Assembly (NCBI GenBank): GCA_020852275.1
Contig: JADZBE010000020.1
Location: forward strand, 1-64,000
Reading direction: 5' to 3'
Source of the DNA: Phycisphaerales bacterium
Lineage (GTDB): Bacteria > Planctomycetota > Phycisphaerae > UBA1845
Length of the DNA stretch: 64,000 bases
A program made the translations under genes and the position numbers. Below, piece by piece: positions 57,125-64,000 of this stretch (positions are counted from its first letter, which is position 1; every line of letters begins with the position of its first letter). The notes beneath the pieces were generated by a model. That model made no database searches and was not told the DNA's origin. It was given only the letters and a program-made list of their open reading frames with translations.

Positions 57125-59398
57125 ATGACGCTGCGCCGAAAGCTCATCATCCTCCTGTCCTGCTTCGCGCTGTTCGTCGCCGGCGTGACCACGGCCACCA
57201 TCTCCGCCGTGCAGGTGTACATCGACACCGCGTTCGAGCGGTTCAACCTGTGGACGACGGAGGCGGGGCGCATCGACCGGCTGCGCAGCGAGCTTTCACA
57301 CCACGGCGCCACGCTCCGGGCGATGCTCGACGACCCGGACAAGCTCAGCCGCTACTCCACGCGCCAGTCGCCGCTCTTCCTGGAACTCGACGCACCGGAG
57401 GTCGTGCGCCAAGCGCTGCCCCCGTTGATCGAAACGGCGCTGCGCCTCGCCGCGGATCAGCTCAAATCGCGGACGAGCCAGTTCCTCGAAGCGGCGCGGG
57501 CGGGGCGGATCGCGGAGGCCCGCGCCCTGCTGGAAACGCAGATCGTGCCTCTGGATGTTCCTGATCTCGAGCGCCGGCTCGCCGCGTCCCGCCCCGCCAT
57601 GGAAGCCTGGCGGCATGAATCCGATCAGCAGCTCGTGCGCAGCGGCGAACGCGTGCTCATGCTGGCCGTGGGCGTGGTCGTCGGAGCGGCCGTGCTGCTG
57701 CTGCTCAGCGCGCAACTGGTGGGGCGCTGGCTGATCTTGCCGATCGCGGATCTGCAGCGGGCGACCGAGGAGTATCGCCGCGGGCGGCTCGACTTCCGCA
57801 CCCAGCCGCGCTCCACCGATGAGCTGGGCGAGCTGGCCGTCGCGCTGAACACCATGGCGGAATCGCTCAGCGAGGCGGACCGCGTGCTGCAGGCGTCGGA
57901 ACGGAAGTCGCGCGCCCTGTTTGAAAACCTGCGCGATGCGCTGGTGATCTGCGACATCGACGGCGTCGTGGTGGAGTGCCGCGACAGCGAGCCGCCGGTG
58001 CTCAGCGCCGCCGCTGGGGGCGATGCGGCGCGGCGCTCGATCCGCGACGTGCTCCCCGGCGCCTCGACCGGCGCCTTCGACTGGACGCACCTCGTGCGCG
58101 AAGTGGCGGGCGGGGGACGGCATCGCCGCGGAGAGGACGTGGTGCTGCTGGAATCGGACCCCCGCACCGACAGCGAGCCGCTCGTGGTGGACTACGTCGC
58201 GTTCGCCATCGCGCTGGGGGATCGCACGTGTGCCGCCATCGTGCTGCGCGACGCGCGGGAGCGCCATCGCCTGCAACGCCGCGTGCGCGAGGGCGAGACG
58301 ATGGAAGCCATCGGCCGCTTCGCCGGCGGCATCGCGCATGATTTCAACAACCTGCTGACCGGCGCGATCGGCTCCCTCTCGCTGATCAAGGAGCAGAAGG
58401 ACGACGCACGCGCGCCGGACCGGCTGAACACCGCGCTGCAATCCTGCTGGCAGGCCGCCGGGCTCTCGCGCCGGCTGCTGCACTTCGCGCGCGGCGGACG
58501 CGGGCGCCCGCAGACGCTGGCGTTGGCGGAAGTCGTGGAAACCGTGCTCGCCTCGCAGGATGAAGCGTTCTTTCAGGGGCTGCAGGTGCAGCGGCAGCTC
58601 GATCCTCAACTCCAGGTGCGGATGGACAAGGACGAGCTGACGCAGGTCGTCCTCAACCTGATCGTCAACGCGCGCGAGGCCATGCCCGACGGCGGGACGC
58701 TGAGCGTCAGCGTTGAACGCGCTGCGTCTCCGCTCGCCTCGTCGCAGACCGGCGGCGGGAACCTGGCCGTCCTGCGCGTGTCAGACTCCGGCGGCGGCAT
58801 TCCCCCCGACATCCGGCGGCGCATCTTCGAACCGTTTTTCACCACCAAGCACCGCTCGCAGAAGCGCGGCACGGGGCTGGGGCTGTCGATCGTGTACACC
58901 GCCGTGCGCAGTGCGGGAGGCGACATCACCGTGGAAAGCGAGCCGGGACGCGGAACAACGTTCAGCGCGTCGCTCCCGGAAGCATTCGGCGCGCCGGACA
59001 CGCCCGCGCCGACATCCGAGCCTGTCAGTGCGCCGCGCGCCGGGCAGACCGTGCTGGTAGTCGATGACGATCCGCTGGTCCTGCGGACCTGCGCCGACGC
59101 GCTTCAGGCCTGGGGATGCCGCGTGCTGACGGCGGGCTGCGTGGAGGAAGCGCGGCGTCAGATGGCGGCGAGCGACGACCCCGCGCCGGCGGCAGCGCTG
59201 ATCGACGTGGCGCTGCCGGACGGGTCGGGGTATGACCTCGCGCGCGAGTGGCTGGCGGCAAGACCCGCGCTGCGCGTCGCCGTGATGACGGGCTTTTCAC
59301 AGGAGCCGGTCCCGGCGGCGCTTGAACCCCTCCTTGCCGCGCGGCTGGACAAGCCATTCTCCAGCGACGCGCTGCTGCGCCTCTTCCGTGCGACGTGA
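57125..59398 (+). CDS. Hybrid sensor histidine kinase with receiver domain
   Basis: The protein has 757 residues. A transmembrane helix near 7-28 and another near 180-200 bracket a periplasmic helical sensor. HAMP follows (about 200-255, ILPIADLQRATEEYRR). A PAS-like domain lies at about 265-380. The HisKA part has AGGIAHDFNNLLTGAIGS near 398 (phospho-acceptor His) with an N-box, SDSGGGIPPDIRRRIF and GTGLGLSI ATP-binding boxes. The C-terminal receiver starts TVLVVDDDPLVLRTC near 640 and has phospho-acceptor LIDVALPDGSG near 692. Family knowledge: hybrid kinases relay phosphate through an Hpt protein; none is visible here. Confidence 0.92.
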   Translation: MTLRRKLIILLSCFALFVAGVTTATISAVQVYIDTAFERFNLWTTEAGRIDRLRSELSHHGATLRAMLDDPDKLSRYSTRQSPLFLELDAPEVVRQALPPLIETALRLAADQLKSRTSQFLEAARAGRIAEARALLETQIVPLDVPDLERRLAASRPAMEAWRHESDQQLVRSGERVLMLAVGVVVGAAVLLLLSAQLVGRWLILPIADLQRATEEYRRGRLDFRTQPRSTDELGELAVALNTMAESLSEADRVLQASERKSRALFENLRDALVICDIDGVVVECRDSEPPVLSAAAGGDAARRSIRDVLPGASTGAFDWTHLVREVAGGGRHRRGEDVVLLESDPRTDSEPLVVDYVAFAIALGDRTCAAIVLRDARERHRLQRRVREGETMEAIGRFAGGIAHDFNNLLTGAIGSLSLIKEQKDDARAPDRLNTALQSCWQAAGLSRRLLHFARGGRGRPQTLALAEVVETVLASQDEAFFQGLQVQRQLDPQLQVRMDKDELTQVVLNLIVNAREAMPDGGTLSVSVERAASPLASSQTGGGNLAVLRVSDSGGGIPPDIRRRIFEPFFTTKHRSQKRGTGLGLSIVYTAVRSAGGDITVESEPGRGTTFSASLPEAFGAPDTPAPTSEPVSAPRAGQTVLVVDDDPLVLRTCADALQAWGCRVLTAGCVEEARRQMAASDDPAPAAALIDVALPDGSGYDLAREWLAARPALRVAVMTGFSQEPVPAALEPLLAARLDKPFSSDALLRLFRAT

Positions 59399-59643
59399 AC
59401 CGCCCGGGCTGCGTTTTTTTCCGGTGCGCGTGGTCCGCGTGAAGTTTGCGCGCCTATCATCTTCCAAAGCCCGGCCGCCGTGCAGGCCGCAAGAATCGAC
59501 AGCTCTACTCAGGAGGCCCGCCGGTCCGATCGGCATCGCCGCATCCTCGAAAGCTCTCATCCATTCATCCCGTTCGACGTGCGGCGCCTCGCGCGGCGAG
59601 GCCGCCGGTCGAGTCCGGGTTTCGCATTCGTGGGAGTGCAGCG

Positions 59644-60450
59644 ATGAACAGAGCGCTGGGACGATTGGGGTGGGTGGCAAGTGTCGGGGCACTGGCGGCC
59701 TGCGGACAGGAGACGCGTGCGCAGGATCGCGGCAGGGCGGGCGACTCCTCGGAAGCCGCCGGCTGGACGCCGAGCGCGGAATCCGCTGCGGCGGGCGCTC
59801 GCGATGCGGCGGACCTGCTCCGCCAGAGCGTGGACGAGGTGCGCTGGGACGACGTGGCGCTCGAGGATGCGCTGGACTGGCTCTCGCAGCGCGGGCGGGT
59901 CAATGTCCTGCCCGACTGGAAGGCGCTGGGCGAAGTCGGCGTGAGCGCCGATACGCTCGTGTCCATCCGCCTGCGCCGGGTGCGCGTGGCCGACGTGCTT
60001 GACGCGCTGGTGGATGCGCTGGCCCCGGACGGCGCGGTGACCTACCAGGGACAGGCCAACATTCTGCGACTCTCGACGCGGCAGGGTTTCGAGCGCCGCA
60101 TGATCGTTCGCGTGTACGACGCCGCCGACCTGACGGTTCGCATCCCGCGTTTCCGCGGAGCGCCGAGTATCGAGATGGTCGCCCAATCCTCAAGTTCGTC
60201 CGGCGGGGGTTCGCTGATGAGCAGGGCTTCGGGCGACGCGGGCGCCGAGTCCGAGTCGGGAGATTCGGAGGATCCCACGGCCGACCCCGCCATGAATGCG
60301 CTGGCCGACCTGATCGAGGACGTGATCGAGCCGGCCTCCTGGGACACGTACGGAGGCAGCGGGCGCATCCGGGTTCTCGGCGGGCGGCTGGTGGTGCGCA
60401 ACACGGCGGAGGTGCACGAGCAAATCGGCGGGCGCGTGCGGGCGGAGTAG
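59644..60450 (+). CDS. Lipoprotein with secretin N-domain-like (STN) repeats, no secretin core
   Basis: The 268-residue protein has a lipoprotein signal (GRLGWVASVGALAAC, Cys20). WDDVALEDALDWLSQRGRVN and SIRLRRVRVADVLDALVDAL then TYQGQANILRLST form one STN/secretin N1-type domain. IVRVYDAADLTV and a C-terminal NALADLIEDVIEPASWDTYG then IRVLGGRLVVRNTAEVHEQI form a second N-domain. The long beta-barrel secretin domain of GspD/PilQ is absent. Family knowledge: such domains line the secretin vestibule and bind GspC/PilP. It may act as a partner or pilotin of a secretin encoded elsewhere (inference). It is convergent with NeuC. Confidence 0.8.
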   Translation: MNRALGRLGWVASVGALAACGQETRAQDRGRAGDSSEAAGWTPSAESAAAGARDAADLLRQSVDEVRWDDVALEDALDWLSQRGRVNVLPDWKALGEVGVSADTLVSIRLRRVRVADVLDALVDALAPDGAVTYQGQANILRLSTRQGFERRMIVRVYDAADLTVRIPRFRGAPSIEMVAQSSSSSGGGSLMSRASGDAGAESESGDSEDPTADPAMNALADLIEDVIEPASWDTYGGSGRIRVLGGRLVVRNTAEVHEQIGGRVRAE

Positions 60451-60469
60451 CGGCCGCCTCCGTCCCTCG

Positions 60470-61618
60470 TCATGTCCAAGCGATCTGCTTGCGACGCAAC
60501 TCCTCGGAGATCTCGATGCTCGCGAGGATCTCCGCGATCTTGCGCCCGGCGTGTCCATCGCCGTATACGCTGTGCGCCGGGCGGCGATTGCGCGTTCGCA
60601 AGGCGCGGGCCAGCGCTGCGCTGATGGATCTTGAATTCTCATCCACGTGGATGACGGACGCACCGCCCGGCTCGCGACCGGTCTGCCGCGCGCCGACGTT
60701 GACCGACGGCGTGCCGACGAAGGGGGCTTCGATGATGCCGCTGGAGGAATTGCCCACGAGCACGTCGGCTGCGCTGAGGCAGCGGACGAACTCGTCGCGG
60801 GGAAGCGACCGGAAGACGCTGACCTCCCCCGGGCGGCTGCGCGCCGCGTGATCTCGGATGGCGCGGATGACACCCTGGTGTCCGCGATCGCTGTTGGGGT
60901 ACACGATGAGGCGCCGAAGTCCGTGCCGCTCCACCGACGCAAGGAGATCGCGCATGACGCGGGCTTCGATCTTCGCGGATCGCCCGCAAGGGTGATGCAC
61001 GATGAGCGCGTGTCCCGATCGCTGAGGCGCACGGGCGTGCGCGCGCAGGATGGAAGCAAGCTCGTCCAGCCCCGGCGCGCCGACGAGAAAGACGTGCTCG
61101 CGCCGTTCGCCCATCCGCACGACGCGGCGCATCGACGCCCGCGTGGCCGGGAGGTGGAGGTGCGCCAGCTTGGTGATGGCGTGACGCAGCGCGTCGTCGA
61201 GGTCGCCGGGCGCCACGTCACCGCCGTGGACGTGAGCGACGATCCGCCCGGTGGTCACGCCCGCCAGCGCGCCAGCCATTGCCTCGATCCGGTCGCCCAG
61301 CACGAGGACGATGTCGGACCGCGCTTCGCGCAGAAACCGGGCGATGCCGCGGACGCCGCGCGCGAGACCTTCCGCCTGATCGAGCGCGTCATCTGTGCCG
61401 CGCTGCATGGGCACGCGCGCGGCCACGCGAAAGCCGTCCGCTTCGATCTGCCGCACGGTGGATCCGAACTTGCGGACAAGGTGCATGCCGGTCGCCACGA
61501 GCTGAAGCTGCAATCGCGGGTGGCGCTGAACCGCGCGGATCGTCGTGCGCAGCAGACCGTACTCGGCGCGCGTCCCGGTGATGACGGCGATGCGTCGATG
61601 GCGCGGCGGGCGGGGCAT
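60470..61618 (-). CDS. neuC: UDP-N-acetylglucosamine 2-epimerase (hydrolysing), NeuC-like
   Basis: The 382-residue protein is in the NeuC/WecB epimerase family. Seen: AVITGTRAEYGLL near 11 (UDP-sugar loop), HVHGGDVAPGDLDDALRHAI near 125 with TKLAHLHLPAT after it, YPNSDRGHQGV near 240 and VGNSSSGIIEAPFVGTPSVN near 284. Family knowledge: converts UDP-GlcNAc to ManNAc plus UDP, the first step of sialic acid synthesis. Its ATG shares one base with the stop of the NeuA-NeuB gene (TGATG at 61616-61620), which decides the start and implies coupled translation. A 6-deoxy or legionaminic-type variant substrate is possible. Confidence 0.92.
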   Translation of the reverse strand: MPRPPRHRRIAVITGTRAEYGLLRTTIRAVQRHPRLQLQLVATGMHLVRKFGSTVRQIEADGFRVAARVPMQRGTDDALDQAEGLARGVRGIARFLREARSDIVLVLGDRIEAMAGALAGVTTGRIVAHVHGGDVAPGDLDDALRHAITKLAHLHLPATRASMRRVVRMGERREHVFLVGAPGLDELASILRAHARAPQRSGHALIVHHPCGRSAKIEARVMRDLLASVERHGLRRLIVYPNSDRGHQGVIRAIRDHAARSRPGEVSVFRSLPRDEFVRCLSAADVLVGNSSSGIIEAPFVGTPSVNVGARQTGREPGGASVIHVDENSRSISAALARALRTRNRRPAHSVYGDGHAGRKIAEILASIEISEELRRKQIAWT

Positions 61619-63429
61619 CACTCCACCATGTCCCATGTCAGCACGGTGTCAGCGGAAACGGCCACGCGCAGGCGGCGGTGCGTGAGCGTCTCGAGGGCGT
61701 CCGCCGGCAGCCCGGTTCCGGGTCGTTTCAACGCCAGTGCCGAGGCGGTGAGCACGGCGCCCGCGGGCAGATCGCGCGCGGCGACGATGCTGCGCCGCCC
61801 GATGCGTCGCACGTCCTGCTCCGTCTCGTGCATGTCGATCCCGCCCGTTCCCAGCGCGGTCTCCACTTCGCGGATGCGCGCCACGTATTCCCGCAACTTC
61901 TCCGGGCACAGCGACATCGCGTGGTCCGGTCCGCCCGCCGACCGGTCCAGCGTCAGGTGCTTTTCAATCACCCCAGCGCCCAGCGCCGTCGCCCACGAAC
62001 CGGTCCAGACCGAAAGCGTATGGTCGCTGAAGCCGGTGGGAACGCCGTAACGATCTCGCAGCGCGACGATGCGCCGCAGATTGGCCCGCTCCACAGGCGT
62101 GGGATAGCAGCTCACGCAGTGCATCAGCGTGAGCCGTTCCAGAGCGCCGGCCTGCCGGAACCGCTCGATCGCGTTGTCTATCTCCGCTTCGAGCGACGCG
62201 CCGGTGGAGAGAATGACCGGCAGCGCCGTGGCGAGCGCCGCGTCGATCAGGCGCGGGTTCGTCAGATCCGTCGAGGCAATCTTGATTGCCTTCGCCCCCA
62301 GCGCCGCCAGCCGCTCGACCTCCGCCGGTCCGAACGGCGTGGCGAGGAAGTCGATGCCACGTTCATGGCAGCGGCGGATCAGCGCCGGCCAGGCTTCGTC
62401 GCGAAGCTCCAGCCCGCTGAGCATCCGCCGCTGTGATCCTGCCGGCGCGCAGGCCTGCTGATACGCTGCCTGCGCCGCGTCCGCCGTCGAGAGGTCGTCG
62501 GCGCGGAACATCTGGAACTTGACGGCGTTCGCGCCGGCGTCCGATGCGGCGTCAATCAGCGTCAGCGCGTTGTCGAGCCGCCCATCATGGTTGACGCCGG
62601 CCTCGGCGATGACGTAGGTCGTGCGGCGGATGGTGTTGAGCGGGTCGGCGGTTGCGAGTCGGACCGAGGCGGCGCGAGCATCTTCAGTCGCGTTCGCCGC
62701 GGGCAACGGAGCCGGCGAATATCCTCGTGCGCGCAGCGCGGCCTCGGCGGCGTAAAGATCGCCCGGCTCGTCCACGTCCACGGCGTCGCCCGCATTCTGC
62801 AACAGCGCGCGGCGGTCTTCGCCGAGGAAAGCGTGGGCATCGTCGGGACTGCGCAGCGCGAGGTCGAAGAGCGCCCGCCGCGTCACCGCGACGACGGCGC
62901 CGTCGTGGCAGTATAGAGGCTCCAGGTCTTGACGACGGTAAATGCTGTTAGGTCGAAACTGGCGCATCCGGTCGCCTTCCAGCCGGTGCAGCCAGTCCGG
63001 GTGCATCTTGCCCACGGGCGCGACGGTCCGAACGGAGTCCGCGCCGGTTTCGAGCAACAGGGAGATCGCGTGGTCGATCGCCGTTTCGCTGCGGACCGGG
63101 ATGTTGCCGTACAGCAGAACGACCTGATTCGCGCGGCGGGCATGGCGGCGCTCCCACACTTCCACCGCGTGCCGTGCGGCGTCGTCCACGCGCGCGGAGT
63201 CCGTCGCCAGTTCGGCCGGGCGGTCCACAACCTCGATGCCCCGCTGGCGCGCCCGCAGCTTCGCAGGCTCGCAGTCGCTGGTGAACACGATCCCGTCGAG
63301 CCGGCGCGAAGCGAGCGCATGGTCGAATGTGTAGTCGATAAGCGGTCGGCCCAGCAGCCGGCGCAGGCACTTTCCGGGCAGCCCCTTGCTGCCCGCGCGC
63401 GCAAGGATGACGCCGAGAGTCTCCATCAT
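61618..63429 (-). CDS. Fused CMP-nonulosonate cytidylyltransferase and synthase (NeuA-NeuB type)
   Basis: The protein has 603 residues. Residues about 1-235 are a NeuA-type cytidylyltransferase (GVILARAGSKGLPGKCLRRL near 5; TSDCEPA; DAVDVDEPGDL near 220). Residues about 250-603 are a NeuB-type nonulosonate synthase (YVIAEAGVNHDGRLDNALTL near 265, FQMF near 293, KIASTDLTNPRL near 370, ILSTGAS, CYPTP, GFSDHTL and EKHLTLDR near 475) with a C-terminal SAF domain (VLTASALALKRPGTGLP). Family knowledge: NeuB joins PEP to ManNAc or a relative and NeuA activates the product with CTP. The start is ATG 63429 or 63426 because the NeuA motif follows at once; the frame stays open to 63882 through repeat sequence. 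It is a natural fusion of steps usually on separate genes. Confidence 0.92.
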   Translation of the reverse strand: MMETLGVILARAGSKGLPGKCLRRLLGRPLIDYTFDHALASRRLDGIVFTSDCEPAKLRARQRGIEVVDRPAELATDSARVDDAARHAVEVWERRHARRANQVVLLYGNIPVRSETAIDHAISLLLETGADSVRTVAPVGKMHPDWLHRLEGDRMRQFRPNSIYRRQDLEPLYCHDGAVVAVTRRALFDLALRSPDDAHAFLGEDRRALLQNAGDAVDVDEPGDLYAAEAALRARGYSPAPLPAANATEDARAASVRLATADPLNTIRRTTYVIAEAGVNHDGRLDNALTLIDAASDAGANAVKFQMFRADDLSTADAAQAAYQQACAPAGSQRRMLSGLELRDEAWPALIRRCHERGIDFLATPFGPAEVERLAALGAKAIKIASTDLTNPRLIDAALATALPVILSTGASLEAEIDNAIERFRQAGALERLTLMHCVSCYPTPVERANLRRIVALRDRYGVPTGFSDHTLSVWTGSWATALGAGVIEKHLTLDRSAGGPDHAMSLCPEKLREYVARIREVETALGTGGIDMHETEQDVRRIGRRSIVAARDLPAGAVLTASALALKRPGTGLPADALETLTHRRLRVAVSADTVLTWDMVE

Positions 63430-63587
63430 CGGCTTATCGGTCAGCGCCCCGTTCTCGCTTGACTGCACGGGCAACCGGGTGCCACGGGTCCGCAGCCGCG
63501 GAGCCGTGCGCCTTGAGGGTGTGGCCAGTCTTCCTGGCCTCGGTGGTGTGTGCTGCGCCAGGACGTTCTCCGCCCTGATGGCGCCGC

Positions 63588-63765
63588 GCCCGGAGAGCGC
63601 GCGATCGTTGCCAGGCACGGGTAGTCCTTGCGACCGGAATCGCATCTCACCCTCTTGCACCCGGAGGGCACTCGAAGCCTGCGTCCGCGCTCCGGGCGGC
63701 GGGAGAAGAGGATGGACGATTCCAGGGGCTTCAAGCCCCTGGCAACGATCGTGCGCCCTCCGGGC
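63588..63765. repeat. 178-bp element with 28-bp imperfect terminal inverted repeats
   Basis: The left end (63588-63615) starts GCCCGGAGAGCGCGCGATCG and the right end (63738-63765) is its inverted partner with two mismatches; both carry CGATCGTTGCCAGG at the inner end. Inside is a perfect hairpin around 63722-63742 (AGGGGCT/AGCCCCT). The interior has no gene. It fits a MITE or large REP-type element, in the spacer between the NeuA-NeuB and GmhB-like genes. Confidence 0.75.
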
Positions 63766-63860
63766 GAAGAGCAGATGCCAGAATCCACGGCCAGACCCGC
63801 GGCTTGCTCCCGCCGCCGATTTGATTCCCATCCCCGCGCGTCCGCAGTATCCTGCCGCGC

Positions 63861-64000
63861 ATGTCCAATGCGGACCGTGCACATCGAGCCGCCCGCCGCG
63901 CTGTCTTTCTCGACCGCGACGGGACGATCATCGAGGACACGGGCTTCGTGGACGACCCCGCTAAAGTTCGGCTTGCACCTGGCGCGGCGGACGCGCTGGC
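63861..64000 (+). CDS. D,D-heptose 1,7-bisphosphate phosphatase-like HAD protein (5' part; truncated by window end)
   Basis: The first 46 codons are visible, beginning MSNADRAHRAARRAVFLDRD then GTIIEDTGFVDDPAKVRLAP. FLDRDGTI is the HAD motif I, and the following EDTGFVDDP is typical of the GmhB/histidinol-phosphatase (HAD-IIIA) group. Family knowledge: GmhB dephosphorylates heptose bisphosphate in ADP-heptose synthesis for lipopolysaccharide core. The 3' end lies beyond the window, so length and later motifs cannot be checked. It is divergent from the sialic acid genes. Confidence 0.82.
   Translation, partial: MSNADRAHRAARRAVFLDRDGTIIEDTGFVDDPAKVRLAPGAADAL

Noticed and set aside
63430-63882. 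N-terminal extension of the NeuA-NeuB protein upstream of ATG 63429
   Set aside because: The upstream frame translates the inverted-repeat element and shows no conservation; the NeuA signature starts right after ATG 63429.

Overview
The window is GC-rich and densely coded. It looks like a chromosomal segment of a Gram-negative, planctomycete-like bacterium (Planctomycetota, possibly a Phycisphaerae-type lineage). The reasons are the many FTL/FSLxE pseudopilins, PKD/beta-helix lipoproteins, BlaI/M56 pairs, giant lipid-enzyme fusions, a KDO/sialic-acid-type outer-surface sugar repertoire, and several families of dispersed palindromic repeats between genes. The phylum is an inference from style; there is no rRNA gene in the window.

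Layout. 1-1.7 kb: end of an unknown gene, a 61-bp tandem repeat, and kdsA (KDO-8-phosphate synthase). 1.8-5.5 kb: divergent multiheme cytochromes, a nonaheme c554-like lipoprotein and a NapC/NirT-type membrane quinol dehydrogenase. 5.9-14.9 kb: a lipid cluster of a 1408-residue reductase/AMP-ligase/ACP/PlsC fusion, a HAD phosphatase, a zinc alcohol dehydrogenase, a LarA-family protein and a diacylglycerol-kinase-family enzyme. The set resembles the ElbD ether-lipid system of myxobacteria. 15-20 kb: surface proteins, an isochorismatase-fold protein, a ferredoxin, tRNA-Thr and a response regulator. 20-32 kb (mostly minus strand): an M56 peptidase with EF-hands and its BlaI repressor with a visible promoter/operator, NIF3, a TPR lipoprotein, an M1 aminopeptidase, a metallo-beta-lactamase-fold hydrolase, a SelW/Rdx selenoprotein read through an in-frame TGA, and a GT-C membrane glycosyltransferase. 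32-38 kb: a large PKD/beta-helix lipoprotein and cysS.

38-60 kb is one long plus-strand block. A histidine kinase, a response regulator, an HD-GYP phosphodiesterase, a degenerate GGDEF protein and a STAS protein lead into a type II secretion/type IV pilus-like machine: GspE with an MshEN-type N-terminus, GspF, PilM, PilN, PilO, a PilP/GspC-like protein and seven pseudopilin or pseudopilus proteins. A hybrid histidine kinase and a small secretin-N-domain-like lipoprotein follow. No secretin pore gene is present. The HD-GYP enzyme beside an MshEN ATPase suggests c-di-GMP control of the machine.

60.5-64 kb holds a nonulosonic (sialic) acid module on the minus strand, a NeuA-NeuB fusion translationally coupled to NeuC, and the start of a GmhB-like phosphatase on the plus strand. 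Together with kdsA this points to outer-surface glycoconjugate synthesis at both ends of the window.

Gene calls rest on reading the translations and motifs by eye. No database search was run.
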